From the NCBI RefSeq assembly GCF_947179165.1, contig NC_077242.1:40184097-40248096 (forward strand): 64,000 bases of DNA, given 5' to 3'. This DNA comes from Solanum dulcamara. Lineage: Eukaryota; Streptophyta; Magnoliopsida; Solanales; Solanaceae. Under the pieces are notes generated by a model that saw only the letters and a list, made by a program, of their open reading frames with translations, made no database searches and had not been told where the DNA came from. The position numbers and the translations under genes were made by a program. Positions 35,259 to 46,297 of this stretch are shown here, piece after piece. Every line of letters starts with the position of its first letter. Within the stretch, counting starts at the first letter, position 1.

Positions 35259-37210
35259 AGCACTATGAGGGTTGGTCTCACTATCACTCCTATCTTGACC
35301 TTACTAGAAGGGTCAGATAGTTTTGTGTTATATTGTGATACTTCGACAGTTGGTCTTGGTTGTGTATTGATGCTATATGGTAAGGTAATAACCTATATTT
35401 TTAGGCAACTTAAGGTGCATGAACTGAATTATAAAACCCATGATCTTGAGCTACCTGTAGTTCCGTTTGATTTGAAGATTTAGAGACACCATTTTTATGT
35501 TTTCCATATGGATGTGTTCACCGACCATAAGAGTTTACAATATGTGTTTAAGAAATATGATTTGAACCTTCCGTAAAGAAGATGGCTTGAATTATTGAAG
35601 GACTATGATATGAGTGTATTGTATCATCACCGCAAAGCTAATGTGGTTGCCAATGCTCTAAGTAGGTTTTCCATGAGTAGTGTTTCTCATGCCGAGGAAG
35701 ATAATAGGGAATTGATCAAAGACGTTCATAGATTGGCGCGTTTAGGTATACATTTTGTTGATTCTAATGATGGAGGTCTTCTTATCCATAATGGTTTGGA
35801 ATTGTCTCTTGTAGTGGATGTTAAGGCTAATCAAGACCAAGATCCAATGCTAAGTGAGTTAAAGAAGTCGGTTGCTAAAAAAGACATTGAAGCTTTCTCC
35901 CAATGGGGAGATGATATTATACATTAACAAGGTCGTTTGTGTGTACCTAATGTTTATAAGTTTAGAGAGTTGATATTTCATGAGTCCCATAGTTCCCAAT
36001 ATTTGATTAATCCGCATTCTACCAAGATGTACTGTGAATTAAAAGAAGTGTATTAGTGGAATGACATGAAAAAGGACATAGCAGAGTTTGTAGCTAAAGG
36101 TCCAAATATCCAACAAGTTAAAGTTGAGCATTAATGACCAGGAGGTCTAGCCCAAGACATTGAAATTTTCTACTTGCAAGTGGGAGATGTAAATATGGAT
36201 TTTATAATGGGTTTGCCTCATACTAAGAAGAAACATGATTCTATTTCGGTTCTTGTTAATTGGATGACTAAGTCAGCTCATTATCTACCAGTTAAGACTT
36301 TCCATGTTGCTGAGGATTATGCTAAGTTGTATGTTCGTTAGTTAGTAAGGCTTCATGTTGTATCCTATTCAATCATATCAGATAAAGGTACACAATTCAC
36401 TTCACACTATTGGAGGTCATTTCAAAAAAGTCTCGGTACAAAGGTTAGTTAAGTACCACTTACCATCGTCAAACCGACGGTCAAGTCAAAAAAACTATCC
36501 AAATTTTAGAGTATATGTTAAGGGCGTGTGTTATTGATTTTAGAGGAAGTTGGGATAAAGATTTTCCATTAATTGAGTTTGCTAATAAAAATAGTTATCA
36601 CCCTAGCATCCAAATGGCTCATTTTGAAGCATTTTATGGGAGGAGATGTAGATCCTCGATAGGATGGTTTGAAGTAGGTAAGATGACCTTGATTAGTCTA
36701 GATTTATTGATAGATGTTATAGGGAAGGTAAGACTCATAAAGGAGAGGTTGAAAATTGTTCAAAGTCGTCAAAAGTCCTATTCCTTTGGAAAGGAGACCT
36801 TGAATTTGAGGTGCATGATTGGGTCTACTCGAATGTTTCACCCATGAAGGGTGTGACGCATTTTGGTAAGAAAGGAAAATTGAGTCCTAGATACGTTGGA
36901 CCTTAAAAGATATTGGGACATTTTTCCATGTTGGCTTATGAGTTAGATATGCTGCTTGATTTAGCTATGGTTCACCCATTGTTTCATATTCCTATATTGA
37001 GAAAGTTCATGGGCGATCCAAATTCTGTTGTGCCATTGAAAGATGTAAGTGTTGAGGAGGACTTGACTTAAAAAGAGATTCTGGTAAAAATCTTAGACTG
37101 GCAAATTAAGAAGTTAAAGAGCAAAAGAGTTGTCTCCGCCAAAGTGTTAAGGAGTAATCAACAAGTAGAGAGTGCTACTTGGGAGGTGGAGGCGGATATT
37201 AGGAAATGAT
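35259..37210 (+). pseudogene. Tekay/Del-type chromovirus pol, copy 2 (RNase H, integrase, chromodomain)
   Basis: It begins in RNase H at [13 protein letters not shown]. The RNase H acids are kept: Asp in LYCDTS, Glu in HDLELP and Asp in VFTDHKS. HHRKANVVANALSRF closes the domain near 35660. Bases 35595-35927 are open for 110 codons. The integrase keeps the first Asp (VNMDF) and second Asp (IISDKG), but the catalytic Glu region reads DGQVKKT, a Lys in place of Glu. Bases 36515-36847 hold GSWDKDFPLIEFANKNSYHPS and RRCRSSIGWFEVGKM. The C-terminal end and chromodomain run to about 37209 in changing frames. Gag, protease and RT are missing. Confidence 0.85.
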
Positions 37211-37451
37211 ATGCAGACCTCTTTCCCTTTACTCAAGCCTAAATTAGTAAGTTGTTCTTATTCTAGCTAGTTGAAATCTTATGTATTCAGTTCCTCCTAT
37301 GTCATTCATATGCATGCATGTTCATGAAAGTTGATTTTTAAAGCTATGATTTTATGATAAGTTGAAGTTTTCATGTTTCATGCATTTTAAGATGTTATCA
37401 TGTTCATGTTGGGTTGCTACTCCTTTTTTTGTGTCCGTCCTATGATAAGTT
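37211..37451 (+). other. 3' untranslated part of Tekay copy 2, before the solo LTR
   Basis: It aligns with 23361-23640 of copy 1. It is interrupted at GATAAGTT by the solo LTR; copy 1 reads GATAAGTTAATCC without interruption, giving the empty site. Confidence 0.75.
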
Positions 37452-39438
37452 TGTAACATTTCTCAAAATACTCATAAGTGCCTTAAGAATGCCTTAGGAA
37501 GAGGTCGCTTATGTAATCCATTATCCTTAATACCTTTCGGCAAATCTGAGTTCAGAATATAGATAAGGGGGTCAAAACCTGTGGGAAAATGGTCTTAATG
37601 GATTTTTAGGATCTATATATCCAAAGATAGATTTTTTGAAGAAACTGCGCAAAACAATAAGGTGCGAGCCAAGTCCGCATCGTGGACTTGGAGATGGTTT
37701 TTTCTGAATTTTCTTTAAATAAGAGCACTTTAGACTTTTCCCTAATTATTAGTTAATAAACCTAGACATTTTAGGACCCAATTCAGCTCTATAAATTAAC
37801 CTAAACATCTAATTATATTCATTCATCTATAATTCACCTAATCAAATATTCCTCTCTCTAAAAAAGACTCTCTATGACTCCATTGAAGACTTCAAGTAAA
37901 TTCACTCAGATTCTTCATCAAAACTCTCAAGTTCATCAAAATTATTTGGTTTTCTCACTCAATGTATATGGGTATTGGTTCATGGAGTCTTTCATCCATG
38001 AAACCCAATCAATTTCTCAAGTTTTCTATCAAATTAAAGTATGGTATTTTATGGTTTTTATGATCTCTATTATAATTGCATGAATTATGATTTAAATTAT
38101 TATTATTATTCTATTTTGATATAAATTGATGGTTATTGCATTGAATTAAAGAGATTTTCCATGAATTCTCCAATATTGATCTCTAGGGTTCATGCTATTA
38201 ATTATGGGTATTTTCAATTAGACTTCCCAATGATATTATCTTTATGAATTATGTATGGTCTGATAGAAAGTATATGATCATGCATTTTTTACGTCAATTA
38301 CATGATTTTCAATTGAATTGGTTATGCAATTGAGTTCTACTCTAAGTTCAAGATATAAATTTCATGCAAGTTATGAAGTAAGGTGATTTAGGGCCCTATG
38401 TGGTGACCTAGATCCTAACTATATGAATTATGCAACTATGATTGTAATGATGGAAGGAATATTCTCACATTACATGTTATGAAAATGAGCTACTCTATGA
38501 TTTGAAACCTATGATCATGACTATGATATATGTCATAATGATTTCTATGCTATGTATGTATTCCATGGGATTTGACTTAGCACCAAGTGGACTTGAGGTG
38601 AGGGCCCTACAAAAAGACCAGTAGCAACCTTATGTCTATTAAACTACGTGCCACCGTAGGTTTCCCTCATGGCCTAACTATTGGATCCACATATAGCGTA
38701 TGTATGACCCACATAGTGGGGTAGAGTCTACCTTTGCAAGTAGATTCCCCCTTTTCTTCGTTGTAGGGGGAGACAACGGGATTCCATGTTACAGGTCGCA
38801 TGGTCTTATTGTTGATTATGCTTCCTATCACATCTATGTATGACCTCTTATGCATGCCATGATCTAAATTATGCTTTTAAAAATGCTTTGGTCAATATGA
38901 TTTTCTCATAACTTTACTTATCTTATCTTACCATATGTTTTACTTGACCATTGCATCCCATGATTTATGTAGCATGTCATGCCCTCATACTTAGTACATT
39001 CCAACATACTAATGCATACTTTTTGCCTACATTGTCTCATAATGTTAGGGTTGAGGTTGAAGATCATACTCATCTACATGGCTAGTTAAGCTTTCCTATT
39101 CGGCGGTGTGAGTGGTGAGTCCTCATTTATCGGGGACTAGTCATCGAGTTGTTTACTATTTTCAAAGACTTTTGTTATGTTTAATATTGAGAGTGAGCTA
39201 GGGACATGTCTTAGCCCCCACCCATACTCATGAGTAGAGGCATCTAGTTGGAAAAATGTTTCGAGTCTATGTTGTCATGTGATAATCTTTAATTTCTATT
39301 CATGATTTAGACTCTCTTATGATGTTTTCACTTTTATTTTACCTTATGTATGCTTATGATATGTATAAGTGGCTTGGTTAGAGACCATCATGCTTTTGAT
39401 TGTCGTGTTACGACTAGGTCCTAGGTTAGGGCGTGACA
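37452..39438 (+). repeat. Solo LTR of family Z with target duplication
   Basis: TGTAACATTTCTC to GGGCGTGACA, 1987 bp, flanked by AAGTT (37447-37451) and AACTT (39439-39443), a 5-bp duplication with one change. The flanks join to match the uninterrupted sequence of copy 1 near 23636. No internal region is present, so this is the product of LTR-LTR recombination. It contains the near-palindrome TTAGTACATT-CCAACATACTAA at 38991-39013. Confidence 0.85.
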
Positions 39439-39480
39439 AACTTAATCATTGGAGGACGAATGTTCCCAAGAGGGAGATAC
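39439..39480 (+). other. Polypurine tract of Tekay copy 2
   Basis: Sequence after the solo LTR ends GTTCCCAAGAGGGAGATAC, with the purine run AAGAGGGAGA just before the LTR, as in copy 1. Confidence 0.75.
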
Positions 39481-41660
39481 TCTAAGACCCCGTAATTTGG
39501 AAAGTTTAAAACAAAGAGGAATCTTAAAATTTTCTAACTGGACCCTATTTTACAACGGCCTCTACGAGTCATAGAAATTTTTATGACCTGTAGAAATAAG
39601 TCGTAGAGGGAGTGGTGGTGGTTGATCATGACCTAACTTAAAGGAAGGTCTTACGACTCATGTTTACATTCTATTTTCCTCTAGACGACCCATAGAAAAC
39701 ACCCATACGAAGACTTTAGAGGCCTTATTCAGAGATCCCACAAGGCCAAGTCTATGACTTACCAAGACGTGTCGTGGAAGCTTTTATGGGTCGTGAGAAT
39801 GACTCATGATGAAAATTTAGAGACTCTTATATTAGCAGGTGTTTGGACCTACAAGATGAGCCCTCAGAACAAATTGTAGAAAAGTTGATGGGTCATTTCT
39901 ACGACCTATTCTCAAACTTCAAAGAATCAAATTTCTAGGCTCTTCCTTTCGACAGCCCATAGAAGGTCATCCATAGGGTCAAATTTCAGATTAAAGTAAG
40001 GTCAATTTTGTCTTTTTCAAAGTTTGGTTCAATTAAACTAGATACTTTTATGGCAAAGTTCAAACTCTATAAATATTCAATTCTTCAAATTATCCTCCTA
40101 TTCAATTCATTCTCCCAAAATTCTCTAAGACAATAACAAAGTCTCCCAAGGTTACTTTTTCCAGTTCAAGCTAGGGTTTTTCAAATTTCTACAAGGTTTA
40201 TTCTTCAATTCTTGATTAATTCAAGCAAGGTATATTGGGATTGATTCGTGGGGCCATTTCACCCTTGAAGTCCCAAAGATATCTCAAGTTTTCATTCAAT
40301 TCTCAATTGATTACCTTAATTTTGATTAATTACATTAGGCAGATTAAATTCCATTTTTTGATGTTATCAATGGTCATTATACGAATGTTCTCATATGAAT
40401 TTCATTATTTTAAGTTGAATTATGAATTCCTATGCATACCACTATTTCCAAGCTTAGATTATGAGTTAAAGATGATTTTATGAGTTAATTCATGAGTTCA
40501 ATGATTTCCGATGAAGTTTTTGTGAGTTAAAGTTGAGATTATGATTTTAAAAGATAAAGTTATGATAATTATCAAAGTTAAGATCAAAGATGTTATTATG
40601 GTGTGTTAAGTCCAAATGTCACACAATCATGTTAAAGATGGTGACAAGTACAATTCTCTCCGGAGTTATGTATTCTTATGAATCACTAAGGTAATGAGAT
40701 ATTCTTGTTATGTTTTTAAAGATTGATTGATAGAGAGTTACTATCTTTCCCTACTATGCTAAGATCATGTTTTATGAGATTCTGTTTGGATATTGACTAA
40801 GCACCGAGAGGACTTCTAGGTGGAGTTTGGTCCGGTAACACAATAAGTTACCCAAGTGAATCTTAGCAGCAACCTAAAGTCCCAAACTATGTTGCCTACG
40901 TAGGTTGTCTTTATAGCAAAGTTGAGTTGAGTTGAGATGAGTAACATGACAGAGTATACCCTGGTAACATAGCCTCCCCCTTCTCTGTATGGGTTTCATC
41001 GGATTCCATATAATAGAGCGCATCGGTTAAAGGTCTTATCCCACACAAGTTTAAAATAAGTTATGAGTTGTAAGTTGAAGTTTTATGATATGCATGGACC
41101 ATGAATTTTATATATTTTAAAATTCTTTTAAACTCTACTTATATTCATCATGATTGGTCATGCATCTTATGATAGATTGATTACCTGTCTTTACTTATTC
41201 ATGCATACCTCATATACTTAGTCAATTCAAACATACTAATGCATATTTTACATATATTGTCTCATAATGTAGGGACAGACAACACTCACGACCATCCTAT
41301 TTTTGGCTAGAGATTGCCTTAGATTCTCAAGAAGTTGGTGAGTCCTCATTCCATCGAGGACATGAATTTTATTCATGTTTTTATTACCTTGACCTTTCTT
41401 CTATTGTTAGGGTGAACTAGGAGTTTGTACTAAGCCTCCATCAAAGATTAGACTAGAGGCATGTTTAGATGGCTTATGATGTAGTCTAATTGGACACCTA
41501 TTGAGTTTGTTATCCCTAAGCCTTTGAGTTGATTACTTTCGCTTATCTTTACTTTGTTTTTTTACCTTATGTATGCGATGTATGGTAAGATGGCTTATGG
41601 TTGGGGTCTCTCGCATAATGATCGTTATGTATCGGCTTGGCCCTAATTTGGGTCATGACA
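39481..41660 (+). repeat. Complete 3' LTR of the Tekay/Del-type element (+)
   Basis: It starts TCTAAGACCCCGTAAT (mutated TG) and ends GGGTCATGACA; length 2180 bp. It is the reference for the broken middle LTR (23681-24242 plus 34468-35258) and for the minus-strand LTR at 61337-63423. The next bases (TTTTATTTTCCCAAG) are family Z LTR sequence. Confidence 0.8.
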
Positions 41661-43160
41661 TTTTATTTTCCCAAGATATGTGGGTATCATTCATGGATTC
41701 TTCCACCCATAGAGCCCTAGTGAATTTCTAAACTCCATATTTCTATTTAAATGATGAAATCTTATGGGTTTTTACATAATGATGGTTTATTGTTTATTGA
41801 AAGTTTATTTACCTAAATTGGTATATATTGACTCTCAATTTCATGAAATGGATGATTTCTCAATCTTCTTGTATGGAGGCATGAAAGTATTTTTAAAGTG
41901 TATATGGTGGGTTGTTTTAAGATGTTTAAATAGGTGCATTTCCATCACTCTCATGCATGCTATTATTAAAAAGTATTTGAAGATTGAATGAAATGAACCC
42001 ACCTAGTTCCCTTCTGTTGAAATGAAGTTGGATTGTAAGCTTTGACTGCAAATAAAGGTTTTATGAAAGAAAATGTTTATGATTGAAGTGAGTCTTATGA
42101 AATGATTGAATAATAATGAAAGAGAATCTTATCCAAAGAATGGATTCTACGTGATAAGGAAAATTCTCACATATTTGAATAAACTGAAAGGTTTTAATGA
42201 GCTATTCCACCGAATAATGATTAATGTCTAAACTTATATGACTGCTTATGTTATTATAATATTTAAATCTTATTCCGTGGGATTAAACTAGCACCGAATG
42301 TATCTTATAGATGGGGACTCGACCTAAGGGGTCCTTAAGTAAAGTCTCATGAGCATTAACTATGCGCAAACATAGGAGCCCTTGTAGGATATTTAAGCTA
42401 GTGGATTCACAATTAGCCATTAAAGATAAAGTTCAAGAAATGATTAAAGTTGATGGAGTTCTACCCGAAAAGTAGTCTTCCCATGCCAACATAGGGGGTT
42501 ATGTTGGATTCCATGTAATAGATCATATGGTGTTAAAGGTTGGTTACAGTCATCTTCCCACAAAATAAAAGTTTTAATATTATATATATGATGATTTCTC
42601 ATGCATGAACTAACTTATGTACTATGCTTATAAATGCCTTAATGTTTTTCATCATATTGCATTCTCACATACTTAGTACATTTAAAGTACTAATGCGTAC
42701 TCTTTGCCTATATCTAACTATATATGGACCGACGTTGCTCCACACTATCCTCTCTGTGGCTATTTTGATCATTGAAGGCTAGTACTACTTTGGTGAGTTC
42801 CCATATTTCGAGAACAATACCACTTTTTACCCTTTCTAGTTCATGGTTTATATAGACATTTGAATTTATTTTGAGTATTTGTTCTATTTTCTATGAGGGT
42901 GAATGCTAGGGACATATCTTAGCCCCTGCCAAATCTTTACTAGAGGTATGCTTGGACACAAATGTATGAGGCTTAAATTGAATTTTGACTTCTACTCTAC
43001 ATTGAATCCCTTAGTACTATCATCCCTTTTATTTCCGGTTGTTGTTATTGAATTTCATTACTTATGAAAAGCTATATAAATGCTAAGAGTCTTGGGTGAG
43101 GTACTTCTGGGTGTCTCACTCATCATGTCACGTCTAGGACCTAGGCGCAGGTCATGACAT
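41661..43160 (+). repeat. Family Z-type LTR, 5' ~500 bp missing
   Basis: It aligns with the solo LTR from its position ~37960 to its end: GGGTATCATTCATGGATTC matches 37968 onward, and the end GGACCTAGG..GTCATGACA matches 39410-39438. Aligned lengths (about 1480 and 1470 bp) agree. The missing beginning should lie beyond the Tekay element, outside the window, meaning that Tekay was inserted in this LTR. It carries the inverted repeat TTAGTAC-N7-GTACTAA at 42673-42693. Confidence 0.7.
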
Positions 43161-43296
43161 TATTCAATTATCGGTAATTGATACACATTGGGAGTGACCC
43201 ATCTTTCTTCTTAACAAACAACAAGGGAACACCCATGGTGAAATACTTGACCATATGAAACCCTTATCCAATAAATCCTTCAATTACTATGTAAAC
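43161..43296 (-). pseudogene. RT fragment of minus-strand chromovirus, part beyond the X insertion
   Basis: On the minus strand, with one frameshift, it reads LKDLLDKGF, SPW, LFVKKKDGSL and MCINYR, the RT entry blocks. It continues the frame that ends LKEL at 53566 on the other side of the X element, and is cut on its own 3' side by the Z-type LTR. Confidence 0.8.
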
Positions 43297-43621
43297 TGTT
43301 ACACCCCACACTCTGGAGCTCAGAGTGTCTCTTAAGCTTCTTAGCAGTTTCTATGTGAGCCGGATAATCTACAATGCTATTAAACAACTCCAAGGAAGGG
43401 ACCATAGTAGGGAAAGTTGGAAATAGGGTTATGAGAAGTCGAGAGGAGTCAGAGGCCAAGTAAGGAGTTGTAGGACTCGACTTACCTACGTAAGCTACTA
43501 ACTTAGAAGTCCTACAGACTTAAGCTACTTGAGTACACATCGAGCTTAAGTAGCAAGAAGTGCATAGGATGTTGAAGTAAGATGAGATTACAAGCTTATG
43601 TAAGAGAAATAAGGAAATAAT

Positions 43622-43702
43622 GCGCCTACTCAAAGAAAATAGGTGATGCACCTACTTAGACAAGAAGGTGATGCACCTACTTAGGGTCAAGTAGGTTATG
43701 CA
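43622..43702 (+). repeat. Short hairpin repeats in X 5' LTR
   Basis: TAGGTGATGCACCTA and AGGTGATGCACCTACTT repeat at about 29-bp spacing, each able to fold back on itself. Confidence 0.7.
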
Positions 43703-43759
43703 ACAGCTTGGGGTAGACCCCACTACCACCTGGCAGCATGTGATTGGCCGAATAAGTTG

Positions 43760-43846
43760 AGGTGGCATCCTAGAAGGCTGCGACTTGTCACCCTAGGAAG
43801 CTGCCACGTGTCACCCTAGGAGGCTGCCATGTGGCACCATCTAAGG
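43760..43846 (+). promoter_or_regulatory. Three G-box-like tandem units upstream of a TATA-like site
   Basis: Three units of about 23 bp (CTAGGAGGCTGCCACGTGTC type) carry ACTTGT, CACGTG and CATGTG cores in turn. GATTGG (a CCAAT box reversed) precedes them at 43742, and TATATATG follows at 43853. Order and spacing suit an LTR promoter; binding is inference. Confidence 0.5.
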
Positions 43847-43980
43847 AGGTGTATATATGTGTATTTGGATGACTACTAAGTTATTCTTATTCTATTTGGA
43901 GCTGAAACTCTACCAAACAAAAGAAGAGGAAAAATATGAGGAACAAAGATCAAGGCAGCTATGGTTTTTAAGAATTCAAG

Positions 43981-44076
43981 GTAAGTTCTTAAATTCTTCT
44001 CCGTGAATTAATTCTATACGGTGTTCCTCAAGATGTATATATGTATCTTAAGATGTCTACTGAATTATTTCTTCAG
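43981..44076 (+). other. Intron-like segment in X 5' LTR
   Basis: AATTCAAG/GTAAGTTC opens and TTATTTCTTCAG/CTTTAC closes 96 bp, about 130 bp after the TATA-like site. A second donor-like AAG/GTAAGCC occurs at 44158-44164 in a similar ~175-bp-spaced module, so the segment may itself be partly duplicated. Confidence 0.45.
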
Positions 44077-46280
44077 CTTTACACCTAGAAGGGTGTGTAA
44101 GAAGAAGAGGAAAATGTTAGGGGTATAAGCTAGAGGGGCTACGGGTTGGGGCTGCCAAGGTAAGCCTCCGAGTTTCGTTCTGTGAATTGATTATTTTATC
44201 TGACCCAAGGTTATATAATAGTGTTTTATGACAAAAAATTCCAATTTGGGTCAGCGGAGAAGGGACATAAACAGCCAGCTCAATTTCAGCACGTTTGGAG
44301 AAGTTCTGAGTTGCAATTTGGCAGTTTTAGCCAATTTCGGGTAAGGTAAGGTTTTCTTTGTAATTTGGACTTTATGGTGATGTTATGGAGTGTATTATAC
44401 ACCTGTTTTATGGATGGAAACATAAAAATGGTATAGGAATGTTTGACATTGGAGACAATCCAAATTATAGTCGCTAGAATTGAATTGTCGTCGAAATAAA
44501 GTGTTGTGCTTGTGGTGAGATACTGCAGGTGTGTGGGGGTGTGTTGCAGGTACTAAATTTATTCTAAAAGGTGGGTTGGTGATTCTTGTTGCATCCACAC
44601 TACCCCTTGTTTCGTATAGTTAAAGGTGCTACAAAATAAAGGCTAGACACCCTATTTTAATATCGTAATTTTGAGCGAGTCGTTTGGAGTTTATGTTGTA
44701 TATTATTGGTGTGAATTGCTTAAACATATGCTGCAGGTTTTTTTTGTTGGTTTTCTATATTTTTTAGGGACCTAATTGGAAATTTGGATAGGGTAAGTTA
44801 TAAGGGAGGTGTTGCCCAATTTTCGTTAACACCTTAACTAATTAAAGAACTAGTCGAGGAGACAAACAAGGAAATAGATTACATGAATACTAAGGTCCAA
44901 CCTAAGCTGCTGGAAAGATAAGAGTGGTTGATATTCGTATTACTTTCATGTTGAATAGGTTCAAAGGACGACGAGGCGAACGGGATAAAGAGTAACTCAT
45001 AAGAGGTATGTGAAACTATCTATTCTTTCTTTTGGCATGTCTTAGATGTTTACTATGGATGATGTAAGCTTTGGTGCAACTTCACTCTTAGGTTCTGAAT
45101 ATGAATTCAGGGCTCTTGATCACTTCTGTATGGTAAGACTTTTAAAGAAATTAAAATCCTACTCCTAGAGTCTTCTATATGATTGTATAACAATTGATTC
45201 GACTAAGCTCTTTTTATTGTAAAAAAAAGAAAGTCTTTGAGATAACCAACGCTCAGAATGCTATAAGATATTTCATACTGGTATATGTCTAAGATTTCCA
45301 AAACTCTCCTTTACATAGTCCTTAGTGACATTTAGAGGGTATACCTCAGATACTTCCTGCCCTAATCCTCAGGGATGATTCACTTGATGAGTTCATTGAG
45401 TCTCCATTAATGATTTAAACTATTTTTGTCACTACTCTACTCGTGTATACTGTAATACTTCCTTCATTGTGCCTGGGCCAGGAATAGTAATTGTGCACAA
45501 TTCAATGCATTTTCACTGTTCCCTCACTAGAGGGTCGGGTACGTATGTATATATCTGATGATATATAGTAATAAGGTGGTGATGGCACTGGGCCATGACG
45601 GTGTTACAGATATAATTCACTAGACCCCTAAAAGGGCCGGCTATATGGTATGATATGAGCATACATGCTTTTATAATTCACAGAATACAGGTATAGGCTT
45701 CTAATTTGATAATTTCTTCCCCTACTTATTTATTTTGGATATACCTCCAATTGTATTATGTTACGTTTTACATACTAAATACATATGTCGTACTGACCCC
45801 CTTTTCTTAGGAGGCTGCGTTTCATGTCTGCAGGTACAGATACATGTTTTAGGAGTCTATCAGCCTAGGGTTCCGTGCAGCTCAGCAAGAAGAGTCTCTA
45901 TTGTATCGGAGCCTAGTTTTTGATACTGTCCACTAATTTATAAAATTGTTTTGTCTATTCAGTGGTATGGCGGGGGCCCTGTCCTGCCATAAGTTGTCAT
46001 TAATATGTTAGAAGTCTATAGATATGTATATGTGGGTTGTATATGTCAGTTTAGTTCAGCTGGGTCTATATGATATATTGTACGTGTTGTTATGTTATGA
46101 TAGCCTGGTCGGCTTGCGTGCCCTTTCATGTCATAATACGAATTAAAGAGGCTACAAATATACAAAATGGTATATGCATTGTATGTTTATGATTCGATGT
46201 GACCACAACTAAAAGATATGTATACGGAGGGTCCAGGTTGGACCTTAGTCACGGCCTACGGGGTGGAGTCGTGATAAAAG

Positions 46281-46297
46281 TGGTATCAGAGTAGTTC
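46281..46297 (+). other. Primer binding site of X (plus copy)
   Basis: TGGTATCAGAGTAGTTC lies four bases after the LTR end. The first 11 bases match the usual initiator-tRNA-Met primer site. Confidence 0.85.

Larger units (their letters stand above)
43297..46276 (+). repeat. 5' LTR of X (plus copy)
   Basis: It starts TGTTACACCCCACACTCTGG and ends GAGTCGTGATA; length 2980 bp. Against the 3' LTR I count 11 differences in the first 100 bp but only about 7 in the 300 bp from 44221. It includes hairpin repeats, three CACGTG-type units, a TATA-like TATATATG at 43853 and an intron-like segment. Confidence 0.85.

Noticed and set aside
44395..44598. Antisense frame in X 5' LTR, similar to the one at 51607-51822
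   Set aside because: Both lie in the best-preserved part of the LTR, so similarity is that of the DNA. The frame is antisense to the element and broken in the minus X LTRs.
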